Source: Mycolicibacterium goodii (GTDB taxonomy: Bacteria; Actinomycetota; Actinomycetes; Mycobacteriales; Mycobacteriaceae). Taken from it: a stretch of DNA of 64,000 nucleotides. Every line of letters begins with the position of its first letter. Positions within the stretch are counted from its first letter, which is position 1. The stretch covers positions 4,712,001-4,776,000 of the forward strand of contig NZ_CP092364.2 in assembly GCF_022370755.2 (NCBI RefSeq), read 5' to 3'. Positions 25,948 to 35,698 of this stretch are shown in pieces. The translations under genes and the position numbers were made by a program. The notes under the pieces are model-generated. The model ran no database searches and was not told the origin of the DNA. It saw only the letters and a program-made list of their open reading frames with translations.

Positions 25948-26784
25948 GTGCCGATCATCACGACCTCCGACGACGTCGACATCTTCTACAAGGACTGGGG
26001 TTCCGGTCAGCCGATCGTGTTCAGCCACGGCTGGCCGCTGTCGTCCGACGACTGGGACGCCCAGATGCTGTTCTTCCTGTCGCACGGGTACCGCGTCATC
26101 GCGCATGACCGGCGGGGCCACGGCCGCTCCACGCAGGTCGCCGACGGCCACGACATGGACCACTACGCCGACGATCTCGCCGCAGTCGTCGAGCACCTCG
26201 ACCTGCACGACGCCATCCACGTCGGGCACTCCACGGGTGGCGGCGAAGTGGCGCACTACCTCGCGCGACACGGTCAGGACCGTGCCGCCAAGGCCGTGCT
26301 GATGAGCGCCGTCCCCCCGATCATGGTCCAGACCGACAACAATCCGGGCGGCCTGCCCAAGTCGGTGTTCGACGATCTGCAGGCGCAGTTGGCCGCCAAC
26401 CGTTCGGTGTTCTACCGCGCCCTGCCCTCTGGTCCGTTCTACGGGTTCAACCGGCAACAAAACGAAACCGCGCAACCCGATCGGGAGGCGATCATCGCCA
26501 ACTGGTGGCGGCAGGGCATGATGGGCGGCGCCAAGGCGCACTACGACGGGATCGTCGCGTTCTCGCAGACCGATTTCACCGAGGACCTCAAGGCCATCAC
26601 GATCCCGGTGCTGGTGATGCACGGCGACGACGATCAGATTGTGCCGTACGAGGATTCGGGTCCACTGTCGGCGGAGTTGCTGCCCAACGGCACGCTCAAG
26701 ACCTACCCCGGATACCCGCACGGCATGCTGACCACCCACGCCGACGTGATCAACGCCGACCTGTTGGAGTTCATCCGCGCCTAG
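25948..26784 (+). CDS. Alpha/beta hydrolase, non-haem chloroperoxidase type
   Basis: A 278-residue alpha/beta hydrolase close to bacterial non-haem chloroperoxidases/perhydrolases. The oxyanion loop is [12 protein letters not shown]. The nucleophile elbow is [18 protein letters not shown], and the acid and base are in [16 protein letters not shown] and [17 protein letters not shown] chose the GTG at 25948 because starts further upstream would fall inside the hairpin at 25868-25934. True activity may be esterase or lactonase rather than halogenation. Confidence 0.88.
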   Translation: MPIITTSDDVDIFYKDWGSGQPIVFSHGWPLSSDDWDAQMLFFLSHGYRVIAHDRRGHGRSTQVADGHDMDHYADDLAAVVEHLDLHDAIHVGHSTGGGEVAHYLARHGQDRAAKAVLMSAVPPIMVQTDNNPGGLPKSVFDDLQAQLAANRSVFYRALPSGPFYGFNRQQNETAQPDREAIIANWWRQGMMGGAKAHYDGIVAFSQTDFTEDLKAITIPVLVMHGDDDQIVPYEDSGPLSAELLPNGTLKTYPGYPHGMLTTHADVINADLLEFIRA

Positions 26785-26834
26785 GGCAGTGGCGGGGTTG
26801 TTTCAGCCCAGGACAAGCCGGGAAGCCTGGGTAG

Positions 26835-28784
26835 ATGCGGGAGAGTGTCACCCAGAAGCTGATCGGATCGCATCTCGTCTCCGGGAACATGACACCTGGA
26901 GACGAGATCGCCCTCCGCATTGATCAGACGCTGACACAAGACGCCACCGGCACGTTGGTCATGCAGGAACTGGAGGCGTTGGGCCTCGACCGGGCCCGCA
27001 CCGAGGTAAGCGTGCAGTATGTCGACCACAATCTGCTGCAGACCGACGAGAAGAACGCCGAAGACCACGAGTACCTGCGCACGGCGGCGCAACGTTTCGG
27101 CCTGTGGTTCTCCAAGCCGGGGAACGGGGTGTCGCACCCCACCCACATGCAAAGGTTCGGGGTTCCGGGCAAGACGATGGTCGGCTCCGACTCGCACACC
27201 CCGGCGGCCGGCTCACTCGGCATGCTGGCGATCGGGGTCGGCGGTCTTGAGGTGGCATTGGCCATCACCGGTGAGCCATTGCACCTGCGGATGCCCGAGG
27301 TGTGGGGTATCCGATTGGAAGGCGAACTGCCGCAATGGTGTTCGGCCAAGGACGTCATTCTGGAGATGCTGCGCCGCCACGATGTGAAAGGCGGGGTCAA
27401 CCGGATCTTGGAGTACCACGGACCCGGCCTGGCAGGCCTGTCGGCGATGGACCGTCACGTCATCGCCAACATGGGCGCCGAACTCGGAGCCACCACCACG
27501 GTGTTCCCCAGCGACGAGGCGGTGCGCGAGTTCTTGATCGCCGAGGACCGCGGCGACGACTGGGTCGAGTTGCTCGCCGACGACGGTGCCGACTATGACC
27601 TCGACGAGGTCATCGACCTCTCCGCGATCGAACCGCTCATCGCCAAGCCCTCGTCCCCGGGCAACGTGGTTCCCGTCGCCGAGGTTGCCGGTGAACCCAT
27701 CTCCCAGGTGGTGATCGGCTCAAGCGCCAATCCGGGACTGCGGGACTTCGCGATCGCAGCGGCGATGGTGCGAGGCCGCCAGACCGCGCCCGAAGTCAGC
27801 TTCGATGTCAACCCGACCTCGCGGGAAACCCTCACCGACCTGACGAAGATGGGTGCGACGACCGAGCTGGTGATCAGCGGGGCGCGCATCCACCAGGCCG
27901 GGTGCATGGGCTGCATCGGCATGGGACAGGCCCCCGCCACGGGCCGCAACTCACTTCGCACCATGCCCCGCAACTTTCCGGGCCGGTCGGGCACCAGGGA
28001 GGATTCCGTGTGGCTGTGCTCGCCGGAAACGGCTGCGGCGTCGGCGATCACCGGCACGATCACCGATCCACGGCAGTGGGCGAAAGACGCAGGCGTCGAC
28101 TACCCGACCCTGGACCTACCGTCCCACCACAGCGTCAACACGGCGATGCTGGTGGCTCCACCCGAACCCGAGCAGGCCCTGACGGTCGAGGTGGTGAAGG
28201 GTCCCAACATCTCTGATCTCCCCGACCTGACGCCATTGCCGGACGACATCGAGGCGCCCGTCCTGCTCAAGGTGGGTGACAACATCTCCACCGACGAGAT
28301 CTCCCCAGCCGGCGCCAGGGCACTGCCGTTCCGGTCGAACATCCCGAAGCTCGCGATGTTCAGCTTCACGCAGATCGACGAAACCTATCCGGAGCGTGCA
28401 CAATCCACCGCGCGGGGTCACATCATCGTCGGCGGGGAGAACTACGGACAGGGCTCGTCACGTGAACATGCGGCGATCGCGCCACGCCACCTGGGGTTGC
28501 TGGCGGTCATCGCCAAATCGTTCGCCCGCATCCATTGGCAGAACCTGGCCAATTTCGGGGTGCTGGCGTTGGAATTCGTCGACGCCGACGATTACGACGG
28601 CATCGATCGGGACGACGTACTCGCGCTGTCCGACGCGCGCCAGGCGTTGAGCGACAACCAGCCGCTCACCGTCACCAACGCCACGAAGAACACCAGTTTT
28701 CCGGTACGGCACCGGCTTTCGCCCCGCCAGATCGAGCATGTGCTCTCCGGTGGCCTGATCCCCTGGCTGGCAACCCGGAAGTGA
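26835..28784 (+). CDS. Aconitase family hydro-lyase (649 residues, shorter type)
   Basis: An aconitase-superfamily enzyme with the large N-terminal catalytic region and C-terminal swivel domain (GDNISTDEISPAG, GENYGQGSSREHAA). Length is well below the 900-residue AcnA and resembles the roughly 650-residue anaerobic/mitochondrial-like group. Catalytic motifs include GSDSHTPAAGSLGMLAIGVG. Two of the usual three iron-sulfur ligands are present (C357 and C360 in AGCMGCIGMG). The position 60 residues earlier, normally Cys in GSCTN, is Ser297 in IGSSANPG. That raises doubt about classical aconitase chemistry. It is absent from the M. tuberculosis block. Confidence 0.88.
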   Translation: MRESVTQKLIGSHLVSGNMTPGDEIALRIDQTLTQDATGTLVMQELEALGLDRARTEVSVQYVDHNLLQTDEKNAEDHEYLRTAAQRFGLWFSKPGNGVSHPTHMQRFGVPGKTMVGSDSHTPAAGSLGMLAIGVGGLEVALAITGEPLHLRMPEVWGIRLEGELPQWCSAKDVILEMLRRHDVKGGVNRILEYHGPGLAGLSAMDRHVIANMGAELGATTTVFPSDEAVREFLIAEDRGDDWVELLADDGADYDLDEVIDLSAIEPLIAKPSSPGNVVPVAEVAGEPISQVVIGSSANPGLRDFAIAAAMVRGRQTAPEVSFDVNPTSRETLTDLTKMGATTELVISGARIHQAGCMGCIGMGQAPATGRNSLRTMPRNFPGRSGTREDSVWLCSPETAAASAITGTITDPRQWAKDAGVDYPTLDLPSHHSVNTAMLVAPPEPEQALTVEVVKGPNISDLPDLTPLPDDIEAPVLLKVGDNISTDEISPAGARALPFRSNIPKLAMFSFTQIDETYPERAQSTARGHIIVGGENYGQGSSREHAAIAPRHLGLLAVIAKSFARIHWQNLANFGVLALEFVDADDYDGIDRDDVLALSDARQALSDNQPLTVTNATKNTSFPVRHRLSPRQIEHVLSGGLIPWLATRK

Positions 28785-28817
28785 CTGTCGCAGTAGGAAC
28801 GAGATCGTGCAACGAAG

Positions 28818-29945
28818 TCAAGCGGCGCGGAGGCTGCGTTGGCCCAGCACGGCCTCGTAGTGGCCGATGAGCTCATCGCAGATCGCGGGCCAGGTGCGGG
28901 TGAGCACGCTGCGCCTGGCGGCGACCGCATAGCGCGGCCGCTCGGCGATCAGGTGGTCGACCGCTGTGGGCAGGGCCTTCTCGAACTCGTCGACGTCGAG
29001 CAGCAGGCCGGTTCGGTACGGCGCCACCAGATCCCTTGGACCGCCTGCGTTGGGTGCGATCACCGGAACTCCCGACGCCATTGCCTCCTGCACGGCCTGG
29101 CAGAACGTCTCGTGCTCGCCGGGATGGACGAAGACATCCATGCTGGCGTACGCCGCCGCCAGCTCGGCACCGCGCAGTTCACCGGTGAAAACCGCTGAGG
29201 GAAGCGTGGATTCGAGCTTGGGACGGTCGATCCCGTCGCCGACGATGACAAGCTGAAGGTCCGGCCGTGCCGCGAGCACCGCGAGCCGTTCGACGTGCTT
29301 CTCCGGTGCGAGCCTGCCGACAAAGCCCACGATCGGCTTGCCGGCCGGTGACCACGCGGCGCGCAACAGCTCGTCGCGGGCCGACGGCGCGAAACCGGTG
29401 ATGTCCACGCCGCGCCCCCACCGGTGCACACGGGGGATCCGATGCGCGGCAAGATTTTCCATCGCCGAGGTGGATGGTGCCAGCGTGCGGTCGGCGCGGC
29501 TGTGCAGGTGCCGGGTCCAGGCCCACGCCGCGCGGGACGCCGCGCCGATGCCGTAGCTTTCGGCGAAACCGGCGACATCGGTCTGGAACACCGCGACGGT
29601 GGGCACGCCGAGATGGCGGGCCGCGTGCAGACCGCCGTATCCCAACAGCGCCGGCGATGCCAGGTGCACGACGTCGGGGTCGAAGCCGCGCAGCACGCCG
29701 ACCATGCGCGGGCGGGGAATGCCCAACGGCAGTGACGTGATCTTCGGGAACATCCGCGATGGCACACGGTGCACGCGCACCCCGTCGTGGATGCGTTCGG
29801 CGGGCGGTTCACTGCGGGGCGTGTCCGGGGCGATGACGAGCACCTCATGGCCGGTGCGGCGGAGATGCTCGATCACCCGCAGCACCGAGTTGGTGACGCC
29901 GTTGACGTTCGGGAGAAAGGACTCTGCGACGATGGCAACGCGCAC
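28818..29945 (-). CDS. mgtA: GDP-mannose-dependent alpha-mannosyltransferase (GT4)
   Basis: A 375-residue glycosyltransferase of the GT4/GT-B fold. The N-terminus [20 protein letters not shown] binds the acceptor. The donor domain carries [20 protein letters not shown] and the E-x7-E motif in [20 protein letters not shown]. Orthologues in mycobacteria (Rv0557) transfer mannose in glycolipid and lipoglycan assembly. The GTG at 29945 gives a length close to the 378 of the M. tuberculosis protein. It is divergent from a thioredoxin-fold lipoprotein. Confidence 0.9.
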   Translation of the reverse strand: MRVAIVAESFLPNVNGVTNSVLRVIEHLRRTGHEVLVIAPDTPRSEPPAERIHDGVRVHRVPSRMFPKITSLPLGIPRPRMVGVLRGFDPDVVHLASPALLGYGGLHAARHLGVPTVAVFQTDVAGFAESYGIGAASRAAWAWTRHLHSRADRTLAPSTSAMENLAAHRIPRVHRWGRGVDITGFAPSARDELLRAAWSPAGKPIVGFVGRLAPEKHVERLAVLAARPDLQLVIVGDGIDRPKLESTLPSAVFTGELRGAELAAAYASMDVFVHPGEHETFCQAVQEAMASGVPVIAPNAGGPRDLVAPYRTGLLLDVDEFEKALPTAVDHLIAERPRYAVAARRSVLTRTWPAICDELIGHYEAVLGQRSLRAA

Positions 29946-30053
29946 GTCACGATGGTCTCCGACGCAGCTTGCGCCGAGGTTGCGGCCCGGGATACGACAC
30001 CCAAAAACCTGATGCCCGCGAGGGAGGGAGCGCACCCCGCTAAGGTTGCCGCC

Positions 30054-30731
30054 ATGCGGGTGACGCGGGTGTTCGGTGTGGTGCTGGCGATTGCCGTTCT
30101 CGCCACGGCCGGTTGCGCGAGGGTGGTCGAGGGCACACCTCAGGCCAACACCGACCCACCCGGCAGCGAGATCACCGAGGACGGCTCGGGAATCCTCATC
30201 GGATATCACGCCGCGCCGGTGCGGATCGAGATCTTCGCCGAACCGCAGTGCCCGCCGTGCGGTCGGCTGCAGCGTGACTACGGCGACGAGATCGCCGAAT
30301 ACGTCGGCGAGGGTCGCCTCGCGGTGATCTACCGGCCCATGACGTTCCTGGACCTCGACGGGTTCGGTTATTCGGCGCGCGTGAGCAATGCGCTGTTCCT
30401 GGCGGCGGGCCCGGACACCGACGCCACCACGTTCCAGAAGTTCGTGCAGGACGTGTGGTCGCATCAGGAGCCCGAGGGCGGACCCGGGCCCACCGACGAC
30501 GAGCTGGCGGACATGGCCGCGGAGAGCGGGGTTCAGGCCGACCTCGTCGACCGCATCCGGGCCGGCGACGAGGGTGTCGACGTCGACGAGATGGCCCAGC
30601 AGAATGTCGATTTGCTCACCGACGCCGCCGGGGCCGTCGCGACGCCCGCGGTCTACGACCTGGTCGAGGACGATCTCGTGCTGCTGCGCGACGAGTGGTT
30701 GTCGGATCTCATGCTGGGCCTGGGATCGTAG
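30054..30731 (+). CDS. Thioredoxin-fold (DsbA-like) lipoprotein
   Basis: A 225-residue exported lipoprotein. The signal peptide ends in a lipobox LATAGC, with Cys21 as the lipidation site. A thioredoxin-fold domain carries the redox motif CPPC at residues 66-69 ([12 protein letters not shown]) and a cis-Pro region at VATPAVYD. This architecture fits a DsbA/DsbG-like disulfide oxidase or isomerase anchored outside the membrane. It converges with the Rv0556-like gene, whose stop is four bases away. Confidence 0.88.
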   Translation: MRVTRVFGVVLAIAVLATAGCARVVEGTPQANTDPPGSEITEDGSGILIGYHAAPVRIEIFAEPQCPPCGRLQRDYGDEIAEYVGEGRLAVIYRPMTFLDLDGFGYSARVSNALFLAAGPDTDATTFQKFVQDVWSHQEPEGGPGPTDDELADMAAESGVQADLVDRIRAGDEGVDVDEMAQQNVDLLTDAAGAVATPAVYDLVEDDLVLLRDEWLSDLMLGLGS

Positions 30732-30735
30732 ATTT

Positions 30736-31233
30736 TCAGGTCTGTCGCTGCAGCAGCCACAGACCGACCAGCGCGACACCGGCGATCATCCACCCCACGA
30801 CGGCGATCGACCCGGCCGGGATGATCGCGAGCGCGGCGTTACGGTCGCGCACGCGGACCAGGTCCGGGTTGTTCTTGTCGTACTCGACGTAGATGCGCAT
30901 GCCGGTGTCGAGTTCGCTCGGGTACAGCACGCCGAGCTCGGGCCGATAGGTCACGCGGTCGGGCGTGACGAACTCGATGGTCGACCGGCGCGGACCCGCG
31001 CTGAGCACCTCGGCCGCGGCCACGCCCATGTTGCGCTCGATCTGCCGGTCGTTGCGCCAGGCGCCGAGCACCAGCAGCACCGACTGCAGCGTCACCAGGC
31101 AGGCCACGATGACGATGCCGATACGTACCCGCCGGATGATGCGCTGGCGGCGGGTCTCACCGGGCTCGCCGTAGAGATGCGGGATCACCGCCTGCGCGAT
31201 CGCCCGCACCCGTTCGGTGCCGGGCACCCTCAC
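30736..31233 (-). CDS. Conserved mycobacterial membrane protein (Rv0556-like)
   Basis: A 165-residue protein with two hydrophobic segments (about 35-55 and 135-158) flanking an exposed domain of about 80 residues with [20 protein letters not shown]. This resembles a DUF3592-type fold, though I am not certain. The start is the GTG at 31233, overlapping the menD stop by four bases (GTGA), so translation is coupled. The location after menD and before mgtA matches Rv0556. Its function is unknown; constant linkage to menD suggests a role near the quinone pathway or membrane. Confidence 0.82.
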   Translation of the reverse strand: MRVPGTERVRAIAQAVIPHLYGEPGETRRQRIIRRVRIGIVIVACLVTLQSVLLVLGAWRNDRQIERNMGVAAAEVLSAGPRRSTIEFVTPDRVTYRPELGVLYPSELDTGMRIYVEYDKNNPDLVRVRDRNAALAIIPAGSIAVVGWMIAGVALVGLWLLQRQT

Positions 31234-32873
31234 AGGGCCGCCTTGATCGACGCGTGCAGCGAGCGCAGCGATGACCGGTCGGCCTTCACCTCCAACACCC
31301 GCATGCCCTGGAATGGTTCCTCGAGCGCCGCCCCGAGCGCGTCGACCTCGATCTGGTGGTAGTCGACGTGGTAGGCCCGGCACAGCGCGCCGATGTTCAC
31401 GTCGTGCGGTGTTCCGAAGACCCGCGACGACACGTCGGAGAAGCGGGGATCGCCCTGTTCGAGAAGCTCGAAGATGCCGCCGCCGTTGTCGTTGGACACC
31501 ACGACGGTGAGGCTGCGCGGCGTCGGCTCGGTCGGCCCGATGAGCAGACCGGAGCTGTCGTGCACAAAGGTCAGATCACCGATGAGCGCCACGGTCCGGC
31601 CGTCGTGGGCCAGGGCGGCCCCGATCGCCGTCGACACGGTCCCGTCGATACCGGCGACGCCGCGGTTGGACCGCACCTTGATGCCGTGGGGCCTCAACCC
31701 CACCAGCGCCGCATCGCGCACCGGATTCGACGCACCCAGCACCAGCTGATCACCTGGCCGCAGCGCATCGGCCACAGCCGCGGCGACGTGCAGGCCGGTG
31801 GTCATCGGATGCGCCGCCAGCTGCTGGCGGACCGCGGTGACCGCGTGGTCGTTGAGCTCGGCGCACTTACGCAGCCAGGCCGGGTTCGGGGTGCCGCTGG
31901 TGACGGCGCGGGTGCCGGTGGCCTGCGAGTTTCCCGACACGTCGGGCCAGCGGGGACCCGTGGTGAGCGCGTACACCGGCACCGACGGATCGGCCAGCAG
32001 CGCCGACACCGGCCTGTGCAGCGTGGGGCGGCCCAGCATGATGACCTGTTTGGGGTGCGCGAGGCGCAACGCGAGCGGGTGCAGCGGATTGGCGGCAGGC
32101 GGTGCGGTGGGCTCGGCGACCGTCGGCAACTCGGCCAGGTTCTGGTGCGCACCGGCGCCGTGCCCGGCGATCACGACGGTGTCCGGCGTGAGGTCGATGT
32201 CCAGCGGCTGGTCGAACGTCACCGGCGGGGTGTGCGTCCACGACCTGCCGTCGGTCCGGCCCGCTGGGATCGTCCCGGCGGCCGGCTCGGTGGGATCCGG
32301 TACCAGCGGCTCGCGCAGCGGGATGTCGAACTGCACCGGGCCGGCGTTGGCGCTGCGTGCACCGGTCGCGGCAACCAGGACGCGGCACGTCGCCGAGCGC
32401 CACTGGGCGTTGAGGGTCTCGATATCGGCCGCGTTCGGACCGGTCAGATCGGGCGCCAGGCCGAGGCTGATGGCGGCGCGGACCTGTGTGCCGAAGTAGC
32501 CGAGCTGCTCGAAGGTCTGGTTGGCTCCGGTGCCGAGCATCTCGTAGGGCCGGTTGGCGCTGAGCACGATCAGCGGAACCCGCGCATAGTTGGCCTCCAC
32601 CACCGCGGGACCCAGGTTGGCCACCGCGGTGCCCGAGGTCATCGCGACACACACCGGGGCACGTTCGGCCACCGCGAGCCCGATCGCCAGATAACCGGCC
32701 GTGCGCTCGTCGATGCGCACGTGCAGCCGGATCCGCCCGGCCCGGTCGGCGTCGGACAACGCAAACGCCAGCGGTGCGTTGCGTGAGCCGGGGCACAGGA
32801 CCACGTCGCGGACACCGCCGCGGATGAGTTCGTCGACGACGACGCGGGCCTGTGTCGTCGATGGGTTCACCAC
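31230..32873 (-). CDS. menD: 2-succinyl-5-enolpyruvyl-6-hydroxy-3-cyclohexene-1-carboxylate synthase
   Basis: MenD is the thiamine-diphosphate enzyme that joins isochorismate and 2-oxoglutarate in menaquinone synthesis. The 547-residue protein has the N-terminal [15 protein letters not shown] and the catalytic glutamate region [20 protein letters not shown]. The ThDP-binding motif runs from [14 protein letters not shown] to SNDNGGGIF. Its GTG start overlaps the last base of the bpoC stop, and its own stop overlaps the next gene, so three genes (bpoC-menD-Rv0556-like) form a tight operon. The order equals M. tuberculosis Rv0554-Rv0556. Confidence 0.95.
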   Translation of the reverse strand: MVNPSTTQARVVVDELIRGGVRDVVLCPGSRNAPLAFALSDADRAGRIRLHVRIDERTAGYLAIGLAVAERAPVCVAMTSGTAVANLGPAVVEANYARVPLIVLSANRPYEMLGTGANQTFEQLGYFGTQVRAAISLGLAPDLTGPNAADIETLNAQWRSATCRVLVAATGARSANAGPVQFDIPLREPLVPDPTEPAAGTIPAGRTDGRSWTHTPPVTFDQPLDIDLTPDTVVIAGHGAGAHQNLAELPTVAEPTAPPAANPLHPLALRLAHPKQVIMLGRPTLHRPVSALLADPSVPVYALTTGPRWPDVSGNSQATGTRAVTSGTPNPAWLRKCAELNDHAVTAVRQQLAAHPMTTGLHVAAAVADALRPGDQLVLGASNPVRDAALVGLRPHGIKVRSNRGVAGIDGTVSTAIGAALAHDGRTVALIGDLTFVHDSSGLLIGPTEPTPRSLTVVVSNDNGGGIFELLEQGDPRFSDVSSRVFGTPHDVNIGALCRAYHVDYHQIEVDALGAALEEPFQGMRVLEVKADRSSLRSLHASIKAAL

Positions 32874-33691
32874 TACAGCTTATTCGCCAGCAAGTTCGTC
32901 ACCTTCTTGCCGCCGTGCTCGGCGAAGAAGTTCAAGATCACCGAGTTGACCTCCTGCGGCTTCTCGATGAAGCCCAGATGACCGGTGTCGGCGATCTCCA
33001 CATACCGCCCGTTCGGGATCGCGTCGGCGACCTCGCGGCCCAGGTGCGCGGGTAGGACGACGTCGTCGGCGAACCCGATGACGAGTACCGGCTGGGTGAT
33101 GGACCGGTAGGCGGGCAGCCGATTGGTCTCGGGCCCGACGTCGAGCTGTGTGCGCAGGCCGGGGGTCTGCTTGGTGGGCCACATGGTGAACATCTCGCTC
33201 CAGTCCCGCACGAACGCGTCGTCGTTCAGGGTCTTCGGCGAAAAGCTCTCCAGCATGCGGACTTTCGCGTCGAATGCGGGCGGCAACTCGACACCAGACA
33301 ACGCCAGGTCACGTTCGGCACCACGGAAGAACTCGCGTGCGTGGTCGTGGCGGCCGCGGGTGGCCATCAACGCCGCCGAGTGCACCAGATCGGGACGGGC
33401 CACCATGAGTTCCTGCGCGATGAACGAACCCATCGACACCCCGACGAGGCGCGCGGGTGCGGCGTCGAGCTTCTCGATGAGCGCGGCGGTGTCGGCGACC
33501 ATCTGGTCGGTGCCGAAGCCCTCGGCGTTCTCGGTGGCGCCCACGCCGCGATTGTCGAAGGTGATGACGCGGTAGCCGGCCCGCTGGAAGTCCGGCACCT
33601 GGTTCAGATGCCAGGTGCGGCCGGCCCCACCGCGGCCGGCGATGAACAGCACCGCGTCGCCTTTACCTCGGTCGTCGTAAGCCAAGTTCAC
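32873..33691 (-). CDS. bpoC: Alpha/beta hydrolase BpoC
   Basis: A 272-residue alpha/beta hydrolase. The nucleophile elbow is [15 protein letters not shown]. The acid is probably the Asp in GFADDVVLP and the base the His in [12 protein letters not shown]. The loop [18 protein letters not shown] forms the oxyanion hole. It overlaps menD and is syntenic with Rv0554, long labelled a bromoperoxidase. Its location suggests it could be the missing MenH-like step, though that is inference. The GTG at 33691 is the start. Confidence 0.88.
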   Translation of the reverse strand: MNLAYDDRGKGDAVLFIAGRGGAGRTWHLNQVPDFQRAGYRVITFDNRGVGATENAEGFGTDQMVADTAALIEKLDAAPARLVGVSMGSFIAQELMVARPDLVHSAALMATRGRHDHAREFFRGAERDLALSGVELPPAFDAKVRMLESFSPKTLNDDAFVRDWSEMFTMWPTKQTPGLRTQLDVGPETNRLPAYRSITQPVLVIGFADDVVLPAHLGREVADAIPNGRYVEIADTGHLGFIEKPQEVNSVILNFFAEHGGKKVTNLLANKL

Positions 33692-33723
33692 CTGGCTGAC
33701 GCTACTTGATGGCGGTCAGTGCA

Positions 33724-34455
33724 TCAGCTCACGCGGTGCGCCATGCCCCGCCCGCGTACTTTGCGGATCGCCTGGTCCCAGGCCAGCAGCACGCTCGCCT
33801 TGAGCGCATCGGGTTTCATCATGTCCCGGCTGAGCAGCGCGGTGGCGGTGGCCTTTGTGGTGGCCGACGCCTTCGACATGTGACCTGAGTCGAACGGTGG
33901 CTGCGGGTCGTACTCGATCAGCAACTGGATGGCCTTGGCCTTGGCCTCGCCGGCGATCTGCCCGGCCAGCCACATCCCCAGGTCGATCCCGGCCGACACC
34001 CCCGCGGCGGTGATCACTTTGTCGTCGGCCCGCACGATGCGCTCGTCGCTGACCGGGGTGACGCCGAGCACCTCGAGTGCACTGAGCGCAGCCCAGTGCG
34101 ACGTCGCGCGTTTCCCGTCGAGCAGACCGGCCGATGCGAGCACCATCGAACCCGAGCACACCGACGCCACCCAGGTGGCACCGGGATGGACAGCGCGCAG
34201 CCACTCGAGCACGCGTTCGTCGCGCGCGGTCGCCGAACTGCCGGGGCCGCCGGGCACCAACACCACGTCCGGCGACGGCGTCTCGTCGAAGGTGTGGGTC
34301 GCACCGACCAGCAGGGCACCCGAGTCGGCGGCGATCGGACCCGGTTCGTGCCAGACGAACCGCACCTCGGCGTTGGGTAGGTTCCGTAACACCTCGTATG
34401 GGCCGATGAAATCCAGCGCGGTGAACATGGGGTACAACACGATGGCGATCTGCAT
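33724..34455 (-). CDS. DJ-1/PfpI family protein (isonitrile hydratase-like)
   Basis: A 243-residue class I glutamine amidotransferase-like protein of the DJ-1/PfpI group. The nucleophile cysteine is in VASVCSGSMVLASAGLLDGK, and the strand IAIVLYPMFTALDFIGPYEV resembles isocyanide hydratase. The ATG at 34455 has GAGGAG five bases upstream. It follows the AraC-type gene by 10 bases, so the two are an operon. The enzyme may process an isonitrile or electrophile sensed by its partner. Confidence 0.85.
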   Translation of the reverse strand: MQIAIVLYPMFTALDFIGPYEVLRNLPNAEVRFVWHEPGPIAADSGALLVGATHTFDETPSPDVVLVPGGPGSSATARDERVLEWLRAVHPGATWVASVCSGSMVLASAGLLDGKRATSHWAALSALEVLGVTPVSDERIVRADDKVITAAGVSAGIDLGMWLAGQIAGEAKAKAIQLLIEYDPQPPFDSGHMSKASATTKATATALLSRDMMKPDALKASVLLAWDQAIRKVRGRGMAHRVS

Positions 34456-34465
34456 GATTGCTCCT

Positions 34466-35434
34466 CTAGGCGAACGTTTTCCGGTACTGATCGGGCGAGA
34501 TCCCGAGACGGCGGATGAAGTTGCGCCGCATCGTCTCGGCGGTGCCGAAGCCGCAGCGCGCGGCGATGGCGGTGACGGTGTCGTCGCTTTCCTCGAGTTG
34601 ACGACGCGCCGCGTCGATGCGGATGCGCTCCACATACGCCCCCGGCGGCTCCCCCACCTCTTCGGTGAACACCCGGGTGAAGTGCCGAGGGCTCATCGCG
34701 GCGCGCTGCGCGAGGGCCGAAATGCTGTGCACGCCTCCGGGTTCGGCTTCGATGGCTTCCTGAACAGCGCGGATCGGCAGCCGCTTGGCCCTGGGCATCC
34801 ACACCGGTGCGGCGAACTGCGTCTGCCCGCCGGGGCGGCGCAGGTACAGCACGAGCCAGCGGGCGACGTTCTGCGCGACGTCGGTGCCGTGGTCGTCCTC
34901 GACGAGCGACAGGGCCAGGTCGATGCCCGCGGTGACCCCGGCCGCGGTCCAGATGCGATCCGAGCTGCGCACGAAGATCGGTTCCGGATCCACTGCCACC
35001 GAAGGGAATTCGTCGGCAAGACGCCGGGCCGAGGCCCAGTGTGTGGTGGCCGGGCAGCCGTCGAGCAGTCCGGCCTCGGCCGCCAAGAACGCACCCGTGC
35101 ACACCGTGACCACGCGCCGGGCGTGATCGGCCGCGGTCTTGATCCAGTTGATGATGTCCCTGTTGCGCCGGGCTTCCTCGACGCCGATCCCGCCGGGGAT
35201 GACGACGGTGTCGATGTCGTCCCGCGGGTCGGGCGGCGGCACGGCGACGAACTCGAGCCCGGTCATCGTGGTGACCGGCGCACCGTCGGCAGAGGTGAGC
35301 ATGACCGTGTAAGCCTGGTGGGCACCCTTATGACCGGCGAGCCACAGTGCGGCGCTGGTGAACACGTCGAACGGGCCCACCACGTCCAACGCCTGGACAC
35401 CGGAGTACCCGAGGATCACCACCGACCGCGTCAC
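34466..35434 (-). CDS. GlxA family regulator (DJ-1/PfpI domain plus AraC HTH)
   Basis: A 322-residue transcriptional regulator. Residues about 5-185 are a DJ-1/PfpI-type sensor (VVTVCTGAFLAAEAGLLDGC retains the cysteine). Residues about 215-320 are an AraC-type double helix-turn-helix (ISALAQRAAMSPRHFTRVFT, IAARCGFGTAETMRRNFIRR). I chose the GTG at 35434; a further ATG upstream adds about 14 residues. It heads a two-gene operon with a paralogous DJ-1 enzyme, probably regulating it. This pair is absent from the M. tuberculosis block. Confidence 0.88.
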   Translation of the reverse strand: MTRSVVILGYSGVQALDVVGPFDVFTSAALWLAGHKGAHQAYTVMLTSADGAPVTTMTGLEFVAVPPPDPRDDIDTVVIPGGIGVEEARRNRDIINWIKTAADHARRVVTVCTGAFLAAEAGLLDGCPATTHWASARRLADEFPSVAVDPEPIFVRSSDRIWTAAGVTAGIDLALSLVEDDHGTDVAQNVARWLVLYLRRPGGQTQFAAPVWMPRAKRLPIRAVQEAIEAEPGGVHSISALAQRAAMSPRHFTRVFTEEVGEPPGAYVERIRIDAARRQLEESDDTVTAIAARCGFGTAETMRRNFIRRLGISPDQYRKTFA

Positions 35435-35566
35435 GACTTCAGTGTCGAGCAGCCGCCCTCTGGCGTCTACGCCATGCATCCCACAGATCAGGACATATTG
35501 CGCTGTGCGCGTTCGAGCGGTGTTGTCACGGAAGCGGGTGCCGCGTGATCGCTGGCCGCAAGCTCG

Positions 35567-35622
35567 CGTGTGTAACGCCACGGCGGATTTTCGGGCATTT
35601 TTCCGCCGTGGCGTTACACACG
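35567..35622. repeat. Perfect 21-bp hairpin, repeat family 1, copy 3
   Basis: CGTGTGTAACGCCACGGCGG(A) (35567-35587) and its exact complement (35602-35622) enclose a 14-base AT-rich loop. The TAACGCCACGGCGGA core equals that in copies 1 and 2. It lies 77 bases past the menC stop (minus strand) and 130 bases upstream of the GlxA-type gene. The rest of 35435-35698 holds no gene. Confidence 0.7.
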
Positions 35623-35698
35623 GCGAACCGGGCGCTGGCCGAGCCGGCCCGGCCGAAATCCGTCGTGCAATACGGGAATTCGGGGCGGTGTGGGCGCC

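Noticed and set aside
24898..26739. Minus-strand open frame of 613 residues
   Set aside because: It is antisense to the SDR and hydrolase genes, both with clear catalytic motifs, and runs through the hairpin at 25868-25934.
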